Origin: Rachycentron canadum
Taxonomy: Eukaryota; Chordata; Actinopteri; Carangiformes; Rachycentridae
Length of the DNA: 64,000 bases
Direction of reading: 5' to 3'
Assembly: GCA_038496675.1 (NCBI GenBank)
Contig: CM076654.1
Coordinates: 13,016,222-13,080,221 of the forward strand
The position numbers were made by a program, and so were the translations under genes. The notes beneath the pieces were generated by a model. It did no database searches. It worked only from the letters and a program-made list of their open reading frames with translations, and was not told the origin of the DNA. The stretch's first letter is position 1, and each line of letters opens with the position of its first letter. Shown one piece after another: positions 40,401-49,998 of the stretch.

Positions 40401-40947
40401 GTGTCATTTTATGCACTTTGTTAATTTGGAGAAGATCTTACTAAATAAATACCCTGTAACTACATTTTAAAAATGCCAAAATAAAACCCAAAGCTCTATG
40501 AAAACATGATGGTTGTTGGTCATATAATAACACTCGCTGTCTCTGCTCTGCTCTACTCAACAGTTCATCACAGAGGGATATGCAGCTCATTTGTCCCAGC
40601 TGGAGTACAACCACCGTTCTCGGCCAGCCAAGTCCAGCAGCGCACGCATGGTGCTACGTAAAGGCAGCTTCGGCCTGGGTGCAAACAGCGACTTCCTGAG
40701 GAAGAGGAACCACCTGCTGCGCACCATCTCCTCCCAGCCAGCTCCCAGCTCCCCAACAGGCAGCATTCACAACAGACCAGAGCGCACACAGAGCCAATCA
40801 GATAGCGAACGGCTGGAGCGGGAGCGGCTGGAGCGCACTCACAGCCACAGCCAGGGAGCCACCCAGCGCAGCATGAGTATCACAGCAAGCTGCTGGGGCC
40901 GCAGCAGCAGCACCAAGCTTGAACCAGGAGTTTTTAGCCCAAAATAG
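20291..40947 (+). CDS. pitpnm2: Membrane-associated phosphatidylinositol transfer protein 2 (Nir3/RdgB family), 26 coding exons
   Basis: Exchanges phosphatidylinositol and phosphatidic acid at ER-plasma membrane contacts. Exons: 20291-20368, 24522-24736, 25523-25644, 26263-26496, 26659-26991, 28539-28634, 30861-30965, 31052-31116, 31369-31434, 32081-32325, 32554-32743, 33043-33162, 33350-33564, 33698-33873, 34205-34375, 35366-35518, 36592-36756, 37684-37974, 38533-38681, 38772-38888, 39061-39177, 39294-39442, 39607-39756, 39869-40049, 40272-40400, 40564-40947. All introns are GT-AG. The joined length is 4,416 bases, which gives 1,471 residues with no internal stop. Order: PITP domain (1-255), FFAT motif (351-361), Ser-rich linker, GDCVGG segment (588-593), DDHD region (about 715-1063), LNS2 (about 1142-1345), basic Ser-rich tail. 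It matches human PITPNM2 more closely than PITPNM1 or 3, for example in the VETVQSN and RRASEVSIASQVSGM segments. Exons 9 and 18 are least conserved. Confidence 0.95.
20369..24521 (+). other. pitpnm2: pitpnm2 intron after coding exon 1
   Basis: About 4.2 kb without a recognisable exon on either strand. It includes an almost pure purine stretch at about 22201-22312. The short frames near 22.2-22.5 kb have no homology that I recognise. Confidence 0.6.
22201..22312 (+). repeat. Purine-rich (GA) tract
   Basis: About 110 bases of mostly A and G with only scattered pyrimidines (GAGAGGGAGTG ... GGAAAAAAGAGAGAG). It is low-complexity DNA and could form triplex structure. No coding meaning is seen. 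Confidence 0.7.
26992..28538 (+). other. pitpnm2: pitpnm2 intron 5 with microsatellites
   Basis: No exon is recognised. The intron holds a C-rich stretch near 28088-28126. Near its 3' end it has (GT)n with a 14-G run (28378-28406) and a second (GT)n (28428-28460), about 80 bases before the exon 6 acceptor. Confidence 0.7.
28378..28460 (+). repeat. (GT)n - G14 - (GT)n compound microsatellite
   Basis: GT units at 28378-28392 run directly into 14 G (28393-28406). After a short unique spacer, about 16 more GT units follow at 28428-28460. Confidence 0.95.
28603..30890 (+). other. pitpnm2: FFAT motif split across pitpnm2 exons 6 and 7
   Basis: The exon 6/7 junction (28634 to 30861) encodes SSDEEFFDAH|EDLSDGEE. 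The core EFFDAHE with acidic residues upstream is a standard FFAT motif. In Nir proteins it binds the ER receptor VAP and tethers the protein to ER. The motif is formed only after splicing, so skipping exon 7 would break it. Confidence 0.9.
28635..30860 (+). other. pitpnm2: pitpnm2 intron 6, nothing recognised
   Basis: 2.2 kb of AT-rich DNA with a short CA run near 28928-28942. No exon, RNA gene or element was recognised. Confidence 0.6.
32081..38681 (+). other. pitpnm2: pitpnm2 central region: lipase-like core and DDHD region (exons 10-19)
   Basis: Exons 10-12 encode a lipase-like fold start (SKIHVLILVLHGG, DHIPLAALPLLATS) and GDCVGGILGFDAL, where the GxSxG nucleophile position is Cys as in human PITPNM2. 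Exon 14 has FDFEVSDFFLFGSPLGLVLA and exon 19 has RLDFALYCPDALTAF and YWESTDVVSFL, the blocks of the metal-binding DDHD region. Exons 16-18 form a long Ser-rich insert between these blocks. Confidence 0.85.
34376..37683 (+). other. pitpnm2: pitpnm2 introns 15-17 flanking exons 16 and 17
   Basis: The three intervals 34376-35365, 35519-36591 and 36757-37683 contain only exons 16 and 17 (listed in the gene entry). The long minus-strand frames around 35.0-35.4 kb are shadows of a pyrimidine-rich tract before exon 16. Nothing else was recognised. Confidence 0.6.
39294..40400 (+). other. pitpnm2: LNS2 (lipin/Nir2/RdgB) domain exons of pitpnm2 (22-25)
   Basis: The exons encode VDLHIMTQPPSGEW..., EFVVFSIDGSFAASVSIMG, HWQDLGYLIIYVTGRPDMQK and the VSFCDGL and AYGSTKD-like AGYGSTKDISVY segments. 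LNS2 binds phosphatidic acid and recruits Nir proteins to the plasma membrane. The HAD-like catalytic DxDxT of lipins is degenerate (SIDGS), as in other Nir proteins, so phosphatase activity is not expected. Confidence 0.9.
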
Positions 40948-43900
40948 GAGGACAGACAATGTGAGAGTACCTTCGGGAAAGTCACTCATAGATACAGTGC
41001 TGAGGAAGAGACCCATGACATGAAGATACATGGAGAGAGTGGAAAACAGTGGGCTTGCACCAAATGGGTTATTACCACAAGGAAAATCATAGGTGCTACA
41101 AACCTTTCTTTATAAAACTAATGCCAGTCACATTTATGGACAGAAGCTATGGCTACATTTATTATAAAACACACACAACTCAACAGGCATTTAAAGAAGC
41201 ATCTTCCTGAAGCAGGAACATGCACACAAACAGACCTAGCTAATATTGTAGGAATCCAGACCGTTTCTACTGTTTAGTAAATATTTACCAGTCTTGAATA
41301 CAAGGTCAATTTTTCTCTTACAACATGCTTTTAGATTGGAGATGATTACACATAGAAGCATCCACACGCTGTATACTGCAGCAAACAACACAGAGTGGTT
41401 ACAGACAGTTTGTATCAGGTCCATGTTCTGATACTGCACTGCAGGTGACTGCTGTGGCCACTGTAAGCACAACAATTACTATAGAGATAAACTTTTTTGA
41501 ATAATGATTTTAAAGCTGTCCTTTTTATGTGACGATCAGATAACTTGTTGTCTGAGCGGAGAGCTGAGAATCAGGTCAAACTGGACTGAATGTGTTTGTT
41601 TTCTGGGTGTGACCATACAAACAATCATTTAGCCCAAGTTAATCTTTCTTAGAAATTTTTTAAAAGAAAATTATTGTCATTTATCAACAATACAGGGCAA
41701 TGTTTTGGTGATTTATAAGCCAAGCATAAACAGTTTGATCAAGATCGGCTTGCTTATACTTCTGGCATTTTCAAATTGCAGTGATGTAAGTGATATTTCA
41801 CCAAACCATACAGTCCAGTTTTTCTTGTTTTCTAGTCGTCCCTCAGACCAAAGAACCATCCAAATATCATAAGAAGCAAACTACAAAATGACCGTTTAAC
41901 TATGGCTGCAGCTGAAAATGTTTCTGGGATTTTATAACATTTCACCACATGACACCATACTGCGCTGCTGTACCTCCCTAAATACATGATGTATGAGCTA
42001 TAGGGAAAACTCCTGCTACTGTACGGTTAATGTGCCAAAGTAAACAGTATAGAGTGATATGCTGTACATGAACAGAGAGGGAAGGACGAGGGTCTCCTGT
42101 GTAAAAATGAAATAGATTGTGTAAGTATGTAGTTGAATGCCTTAACAAGGCTTGTACATAGTTGTTATATTACAGTGCAGATCTGGTATCTGGTCCACTG
42201 AAGACCAGTTTCAAGTGTCTTCTTATCTCTGGGGGTAAACACCACCTCATTCAGGATACACTTTATTGATTGATGATGATAATTATTGTTATTTAAGATA
42301 TATAGATATTTTAAAATGTATTGATTTTGTGAACAAAATGTGTTTTAAGATTACTTTAGCTATGTTGTGTTTTTTTTTTTTTTTTCTTTAAACTTCATTT
42401 GCAGCAGCCAAAACTCAAAGAGGTCTTTGCCTGGCACAGTATTGTATTTTTGTTATTTTATCTTGCAGATCACCAGAATTGTATCAATAGAACTGCTATG
42501 TTGTGTCATATATCGTATGTTTGTTATTATCTATTTTGGAAATTGGGGATATGGCTTCTCTCTGGTTATCCCTAAGCTGTAAATGAGGCATTGAATGTGC
42601 TAATAGATAATCCTCTCTAGGTTAAGGTCTCTTTCTCTGTTCTGCTGCGCCATCAGAGGAAGAACGATCCAAAGTGTAAAATCTGTACAATATGCTGTCA
42701 GAAGTAGGAACACAGAGCTAAGTCTTACTTTAGGCTGTTATTTCTGATTTATTCATTCAAATTATGTTTATTTGTCCCTCAAGTAGACATGTACAGAGCT
42801 GACTGTAATGGACCAATATGGGCTCAAACATAAGGGGAAATGTGCAATATTGTTTAAACCACACCACAAGAACAAACAGACTGTGTTGAAAATGTCACAG
42901 TGCATTGACAATCAGTTGAACAGGCACATACTGGACAGACGTCAAACTGCATTGGGTATCTCAACATGTCTGGGCGCTTCACAAATGCACAGGTACACAC
43001 ATGCAAGTCCATTTTACACAGTGCCATTGACCTGATAGTGGTGTGGGATATTACAGTAGGTTTTCTCCTGTGGACACATGCTCAGTCTTTGTATTTTTTT
43101 GTGATGTTTCCATTCCAGCACATGGGTGTCTAGATAAACCCACATAACATTTACTGTAAGAGTGACCCAAAAATCAACATTTAGTTGCCAGTTTATTAGG
43201 GACACCCAGCTAAAAAAATCATGCAGTTTAATATAAAAGCCCTGCAATAAAACCTACTTTTATTAAGTCATAATGCTCCATATATGCATGAACTCTAGAG
43301 AAGTGTTTATTTGGATTTTTGAGGCTGCACTTCATAGTGCTGTTGAATTGCATTGTGTTACACAGAGGAGTTTCATCTACTACATGTCTCAGTGAATGAT
43401 AGACTCAATATCAAACTTACGAGTGAACATCCTAGAGTAAAGTAACCTACAGTATAACCTCCCTAAGGTGGACTGTCAGTGCACTTCATACTGAGCTACT
43501 GTTCCTCAGCATTTTCTTTTTCAAGGAACCAAAAAGATAGCTGTTAGGAAGCTGCTGTTTAAATAGCAGTGGTGTGTACATTCATAGTAATTAGAGGCAA
43601 TGTTGCAAAACATGCACTTGTGTAAAGAACCATATTCTCTTCTGGAGAGAACTGAATTGCCTGGATATTAAAATCCAGAGAATGTAAAGACGAAGCGGTG
43701 CGGTTATCCGTGAAGTTTGGATACCTCTGGGCAGACACCTGCTTCGATTCTGCTACTGACACACTTTACCAGAGGCCTTACATTTCCCTATTCTGCCTTA
43801 TATTGACTATTGTGTTGCAAGGCCTAGATTGAACGCTGCTCACACCTAAAATTTACTCCATGGAAAAGAATAGACTGTTCATGTGGAAATAGGAAAAGGC

Positions 43901-44349
43901 CATATTTTCTTAAAGGCTGTGCTTTGTTTTCACTTTAAAATTAAATGCACAATGGAGAAATCTGTTTGATGTATTTTGCCAACGTTAGGCAATCCATCAT
44001 TGTCTGAAGCTTTGTTCCCCAGGTTAGTGCAATGCTACAACTATTTCATCACCAATACACATTCACAAGCTGTACATATATATACACAATACCTTGTTAA
44101 ATTAAGGTTGGAAAATATTTTCATTGTACAGGGTGTGTATCTTGTAGGTTTTGGATAACTTCATTTTACCCATTTCCGTGTGTTTTTATGTACAGTGTAT
44201 AAAGAACATATAAAGAACAACTAATTAATTCTGGCCTTTTTTCATGCACCAAGTGATAATGTCCTGAAGAATAATATGGTTCAGCTTGATTGTTAGGATA
44301 GTGTCTTCATAATACAGGGTTTACAAATCATTTCAGTTCACACAAACTG
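40948..44349 (+). other. pitpnm2: pitpnm2 3' UTR and convergent intergenic region
   Basis: The pitpnm2 stop codon TAG is at 40945-40947. The 3.4 kb that follows is AT-rich without coding frames and probably holds a long 3' UTR. AATAAA at 43246-43251 is one candidate end; others cannot be excluded. No exon of another gene was recognised. Confidence 0.55.
43246..43251 (+). promoter_or_regulatory. pitpnm2: candidate pitpnm2 polyadenylation signal
   Basis: AATAAA in CTGCAATAAAACC, 2.3 kb past the stop codon. It was chosen because it is a canonical hexamer in the 3' flank; use is not shown by the sequence. Confidence 0.35.
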
Positions 44350-44383
44350 TTTATTGTTCTTTTCACATGAAGTTAGATTTATT
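44350..44383 (-). promoter_or_regulatory. arl6ip4: candidate arl6ip4 polyadenylation signals
   Basis: Two minus-strand AATAAA hexamers (plus-strand TTTATT at 44350-44355 and 44378-44383) lie about 740 bases past the arl6ip4 stop. They imply a 3' UTR that converges on that of pitpnm2. Confidence 0.4.
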
Positions 44384-45122
44384 CAGAGACTCAAAATGTG
44401 TGATTTGAAGGTGAGAACACATCTTCAAGTGGGTGTTGAATGTGTAGCCAAAATACAAAAAGGAAAAAAAAAAAGTTTGCAGAGTCACACAGGAAACTGA
44501 ACACTTTAAATCAGTTTGTTCCTGTGGTCCACATTATGCAATATAAACTGGCTGATTTCAAATGCAAAAACAGTTTGAATGCATACAGAACTCCTAAGTT
44601 TTAGACATCCTGAGTTGGGAGCTCATTTAGTTTGTTACTTCAATTTAAACAGTGAAATACTTTAAAACATGGACAAAATAAATATGCATGTATCAGTGTA
44701 AACACAGATTGTTTGCACACCCACCACAGATGCGCAAACAATTTGGGACATCGTCATGTTGAAGTCCTACTCCTTTCAAAAAGCGTGGACTCAACAAAAT
44801 TAGATTCACCATAACTCATCTACTTTGCTTTTTATCTCTACTGTGATCAGTTTATCAAGATCAATTTAAAAAGGCAAATCAACAGATGTTAATGATTTAT
44901 CTGGATTTAACTTGTTGGTGAACATGTCTCTGTTACTTTGTACATTCACCACCATACAGTTCAGTCACAGGCAAATCTTTCATACAAAACTCAAAACTAA
45001 ATATACAATTCGTGGCATACTCTCAAAAAGCACTAGTGCCCAGTGGAGTAGTCAGTAGAAGTCTGGATAACCTTTTCTTGAGACAGGCAGGTCAGGTCAG
45101 TGAAACTACCTTACTTCATCTT

Positions 45123-46672
45123 CTACTTGTTAATTCCCAGTTTTCTCTGGAAGGCATTCCCATCTCCCTTGGTGGCCTGCTGTGGGTCGAAAAAATGTTC
45201 ACTGTTAGGTACAAGGTACAGTTGGGACGTTCATGTTCCTGTTCAAGTTACAGCTGAAGGTTTCTTTTACCTTGTTGATCTCTTTGTGTTTGTCTCGGCT
45301 CACAATCTCCTCTATGATCTCTCCCTCTCCTCTCACTAATCTAGAGGAACACAGAAAGACAAAAAAACTGTACAGTGAAACTGTCAAGTGTGTCCCTGGG
45401 CCCTGCCTTACCTGGCCCATAGCTATGCCTCACCTGGTTCGCCCTGTTTCGGGGTCCACCACCCTGCGGATCACACTCTGCCTGGCCTCGTACTCTTCTT
45501 TGGTGAGCGGCCTCTTGGTGGAGAGTCTGGCCTTCTGCTCATCTGTCATGACTGCAGGGGAAAAGAAAACTTAACTGACTCCAGTTTCTGACAACAGCTT
45601 CAACAGAAAACAGGAGTCAGGCAAAGTGGAAAAAACGTTTTCTTCCATATTAGCTCAGAAATGATATTAGAGATCTTGATTTATTTATACTTCAGTATCT
45701 GTTCCTTTAATGTCCGTGGTGCTGTCTATGTGAATAAGTAGGACTTCTTCATCACAAATGTTGGTTTTTATATCATTTTTGCCTCAGTGTGACAGAATTC
45801 CTGAGATGACCAGATCTTTAAATTGGTAGATTAGACACTTGACTGTCTACTTATTTTATTTAGAAACAGTTTCTCGATTGATTTCCCAGGAAATTTACCA
45901 TGTATAAATTTCATATCATGTATCATAATGTACTGACACTGAGATATAAGATCATACAGACAATTAGGTTTTGTTTTTAACACTCTAACAGGAGGGCTGG
46001 GGGGCCATAACAGGGGGCCAGGAGCCCTAACAGGAGGGCAGAGGGTCCTCGCAGGAGGGCTGGGGGCCTTTTGCTTGTCTGTGTCCAGGGATATTGGTTA
46101 GTGACAGTAGCCCAGTGTGAAGTAATGTGATGTCCCACCAGGTCCGAGCTCCACCGACCCCTCCTCGCTCTGCCACACCTCCAGGTAAGATGGCCGTCTC
46201 TCTGTTGGACCTGCGGGCTGCTGCCCCTCCGTCGTCTTCTTCTCCTTCTTCTTCAGCTTCTCTTTCTTCTTTTTCTCCTTTTTCCTCTGTTTCTTCAGCT
46301 TTGCCTTCATCTTTTTCAGCTTCTTTTTCTTGGCTTTACTCTTCTTCCTCTTTGCCCTCTCATCACTGGACGAGGATGAAGAGGACGAAGAGGAGGAGGA
46401 GGAAGAAGAGGAGCTTCTTCTTCGCTTCTTTCTTTGAGTTTTCACATCTGAGGGACAAAAGGAGAAGTTGAACATAGGTCTTTGAACACATCACATCTGC
46501 TGCTGTCAGGACCTGCTCGTTTCAGACACCAACCTTGACTCTTCTGCGCCTCTTTCTTCGACGACCTGCTTCTACTCCTGCTGCCGGAGGAGGAAGACGA
46601 TGGTGACGAAGAGGAGGACCGGCTTCGTTTCTTCTTCTTCTTCTCTCTGTCAGGTGATCTGCTGCGACCCAT
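45123..46672 (-). CDS. arl6ip4: ADP-ribosylation factor-like 6 interacting protein 4 (SRp25 family), five coding exons
   Basis: Nuclear speckle/nucleolar protein with an SR-like N-terminus, linked to pre-mRNA splicing. Exons from 5' to 3': 46672-46534, 46447-46139, 45551-45434, 45340-45271, 45179-45123. All junctions are GT-AG and in phase: 693 bases, 230 residues. The first ATG of the frame gives MGRSRSPDREKKKKKRSRSS. Next come a 17-Ser run (46365-46415) and a Lys-rich segment. The conserved C-terminal block follows: MTDEQKARL, PLTKEEYEARQSVIRRVVDP, ETGRTRLVRGEGEIIEEIVS, DKHKEINKQATKGDGNAFQR, KLGINK. This block matches human ARL6IP4 nearly residue for residue. Position beside pitpnm2, in convergent orientation, also matches human 12q24.31. 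Confidence 0.95.
45987..46070 (+). repeat. Four-copy G-rich minisatellite in arl6ip4 intron 2
   Basis: Four imperfect units of 20-22 bases start at 45987, 46009, 46029 and 46050. The pattern is (A/C)(A/G)CAGGAGGGCTGGGGGCCT. The plus strand has several G runs of three or more. The repeat lies between arl6ip4 coding exons 2 and 3. Confidence 0.85.
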
Positions 46673-46860
46673 CTTCACATAAACCCCACGAAGAGAAATC
46701 ACCTCTGGACAGTTGTTTGAATATCATCAAAGAATATTAGCTTTTCTTTCGTTTACGGACGTGTGAGCGTCTTCAATGTCCTTCCGTCGGCGTCAGGAAA
46801 CACAGGATTAAGGTTCCTGGTTCCTACTTAGAAAGTGTCCATCTGCTTCTAGAGGTGGAG
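46673..46860 (-). promoter_or_regulatory. arl6ip4: probable arl6ip4 5' UTR and promoter
   Basis: The region upstream of the arl6ip4 ATG on the minus strand has several CpGs (about 46741-46800) against the AT-rich DNA beyond. No TATA box was identified. Placement is by position. Confidence 0.4.
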
Positions 46861-48360
46861 GAATAACTCAGATCTGTTGTTGAAGTAAATGTGACAGTAA
46901 TTGTAGAAATACACTTTAAGAATAGTATTTATTTTATTAGTGTAATATAACTACAACTGAATTAACTCGCTGGTAAATGTAAGTGCTATTAACTACTTTA
47001 GATATTTCTATAACGTAACTCATAATATTTATGTTAATATTATTAGGATGTTAATTAGTATAATACAAGTATTCATTCATTCATAATGATATGTGTGTGT
47101 TTGTGTCATCACAAGTAACTAGTAAATAAAACTCAAAAAATCAAATCTAAGAAAAAGAGTTGAGATCTAACTTGCTTTATTCATTCATTCAAATTGAGTT
47201 TTTACATGAAATACGTGATTCGTTTAGTCTCTTCTTTTTATTAATTAAGTGCATCTTCTGCCGACCAGTGTCTTTATGCAGCCAGTTTTGTCTTAGTATG
47301 TGTCAATGTAGTATTTCATATCTTTTTAATTCTTTAAATTGGTTTTAGTTTTATGTTCCTTGTACTTGTACTTGTTTATCATGAGGTTAAATGGGGACAT
47401 GAGGGTGACCTAACAAGTCACCAGGGCTTATCAAAAGAATCTGACTGATCTGTGTGTGGAGGCTGGTTTGTCCTCAAAGTGCATCAGATATTCAAATAGC
47501 ACTAATCACTGAGTATTGTTGTCCATGTCATACAAAAATGGGTCAATGAGTTGAAGGAATGGAGAGATATAATATAAGTGGGGAATCTTCTTCTGATAGG
47601 TGTCCTAAGATACAGTCAGTTTGTAATCCAAGACGTGATTTGAAAGAAACTGGGCATCAGTGAAAAAAAAAAGTATTCTTCATCTGCTGGATCAGCAGAT
47701 GAAGAATGAAGTTACTTGATACTGGTGCTGTGATATCATTATTCATAATGATAGTGCCTGAGAAGTTATATTTAAAATAAGTACATTACTATAAATCTGG
47801 TGCTGTACAGTAGGTATACAAAATCATGGCCACTCTTTATTTCAGAACAAGAAAAAGAAGACAGACAGCAGCAATGTGAGAACATATTTGTAATATTTAC
47901 TTCAAACTTTTTACAAAGGCAATTGTGAATTTTTAAAGCTTGTATATTGATAAACATACTTGTTCCTGATGATGTTAGCCCTTATCTCTCTTGACACATA
48001 AGGCTAAACTAACTGGAAAAGAAAAAAAATATAGACAAGTCCCAGTCACTCTGCTTTAACTGCACGCCAGCTTTAAGTAAAATACTATAACATGTCTCCA
48101 TTCATGTTTAAATATTATCCTACTGTGGCAATAAATAAACAACTTCTCAGAAAACTTCCAAAGAAATAAATTGCAAATGATAAATACTGAGAACACTGTT
48201 ACATAAAGCATGCAGCTGCATGAGTGAATGTAACAGTCTGAACATGGCTGGACTTGGAGTTAGGAAAGGTTAAAGATGTCAGCAGGAAAAGAGGCTTAAA
48301 GCTATCATCTTCCCAGTCCATGTGCAAGGGGAGCTCATCAGGTTGCTCCAAGTAAAAAAA

Positions 48361-48361
48361 N
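48361..48361. other. Undetermined base (N)
   Basis: A single N directly follows an A run. It marks a low-quality or joined position in the assembly, and lies about 200 bases before the palindrome. Confidence 0.95.
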
Positions 48362-48555
48362 TTCTATATCGTTTATCCCCCAGAATCTGCACTGTCATTT
48401 TTATTTTATTTTTTTTTTTATGTATGGAGAAAAAGTGGAGATTAAGAAATCTTTGCAGAACCAATGTAAATTTACATCCTTATGATTGCTGAAAGTTTTT
48501 TTTGAGTGAGTTCTTGAGCACTTTTATCAATGAAACTTCACTTATTTTACAAAGT

Positions 48556-48633
48556 AAAAAAAAAAAAAAAAAAGGGGGAAATATGTTAGTTAATTAACTA
48601 ACATATTTCCCCCTTCTTTTTTTTTTTTTTTTT
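48556..48633. repeat. Perfect 40-bp palindrome flanked by A18 and T-rich arms
   Basis: Positions 48574-48593 (GGGGGAAATATGTTAGTTAA) are the exact reverse complement of 48594-48613, with no spacer. The core is preceded by 18 A and followed by TT, C, then about 18 T, so the inverted repeat extends to nearly 78 bases with one mismatch region. Sequence outside the arms is not complementary. Confidence 0.95.
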
Positions 48634-49998
48634 GCGTTGTGGTCTCTTGCAACAGTGTCTGATTGCATTTTCTCCTCAGTGATTGAGCTGCTGTAATCTG
48701 CTCAAGGTGGGGAAGGTCACAGTCAACAGAGCAGAAAGCTTCCACTCCTTTCTCACCTCTCGCTTGTGTTTAAATTCGCACAGGCTTTGTGTTTGGTCAC
48801 TGCATTAACTTACGGTCTCTCTCTGTCAGCTCTGATCACATACTGCATTGATTAAAAGCTTTTAAAACACAAAAGGTGTGATTCATAAGATTTTCACACT
48901 GCTGTTGACAACTATGCTAGCCTCTTGTTTAGGATAACATTGTTTACACATGGCAAACTGATTGTGGCGTGTGATTGCGCGGTTGAGTGTGCATGCTTTC
49001 TTTGCTTGCTTGAAAGATTGTGAGAGTGTTTTCAGAAGCTTTTTGAAGTAATGGCAGGTTGCAAATCTGGTCTATTATATTTTCAGTATAAGGTCAATCA
49101 GTATTTTCAGTTTAAGGTCATGTCCTGTGTGTTTTTTCAAGATCCACCCAGTCTTAGTCTTAACCCAGATGACTCTTATAAAAGACCTTTAGGGAGATTA
49201 TGTGCTCTGATATGGTTACAGAATGATGCATACCATCAGAAGCGCCATATGCTCAATAGAAAAGTTAGTAAGTCCTTAGTGTTGTGGATTGAGAATATGT
49301 GCAGGAGTGATTTAAAGTGTGCACACATGCTCAAAGGATCATTATTTGTATAGCTGATTCTCCTGTGGAGTAGCACAAGGTGAGGCACCAGAGGCCCAAT
49401 ATAAATGCCAGCATCTTTGTCTTTTCCCTCTCCATCCTCCCTTCCACACCTCCTCCTGTTTCCTCTCCATATGCCAAAATACTGCTGCCTCTCTGCTGAG
49501 ATCTCCCTCCTGCGGCGACTTTCCTCTGTCAGGGGAGAATACCACCAGGGTGTTGCAGAAAAGCTGCATTTTCTACTGCGCTAAGCTGCAAGAAATATTT
49601 AAAGAGTCGAAGCTCCTCAAGTCAAGTCAGGCTGTACAGCACAGATATAGCACAGTAATGAACTATATGTTGAAAGTGTTTGTTGGCTTTTTTAGCTCTC
49701 AGGGCATCTATCTCAGACATATACAATGGAAAACAAAACAGATATTTACTTTTCCAGCTGGCCAGCTGGCCATGGCTGAAGCATTTGACCTCAACCTCCA
49801 ACAAAAGGCTGTTGTGATCACCAGCTGACCTCAAACAGATGATCGTAAAGCCGATGTTTTCACTCTGGATTCGATCAGAGCAATGGGCTGGCAGTCTGGC
49901 AGTGGACATTGTAACCTGAGAAATTAAAGAGCATGGTGCTTTTGAAGCTGCATTGAAGTGCACTGAGCATTTGTTGTTTTTCTTTTTTTTCTCCACAG

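Larger units (their letters stand above)
46861..49998. other. Region between arl6ip4 and the first recognised smoothelin exon
   Basis: About 3.1 kb of AT-rich DNA. The upstream exon(s) of smoothelin should lie here or farther upstream, but no frame resembles the smoothelin N-terminus. It contains one undetermined base (48361) and a perfect 40-bp palindrome (48574-48613). A short direct duplication, ATTTTCAGT(A/T)TAAGGTCA, lies at about 49078-49119. Confidence 0.55.

Noticed and set aside
46127..46471. 114-codon plus-strand Ser-rich frame
   Set aside because: Antisense shadow of arl6ip4 exon 2, which has conserved sequence and correct splice phases on the minus strand.
49051..49353. 100-codon frame upstream of the first smoothelin exon
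   Set aside because: Considered as the missing N-terminal exon. It has no smoothelin motif and no donor in a sensible place.
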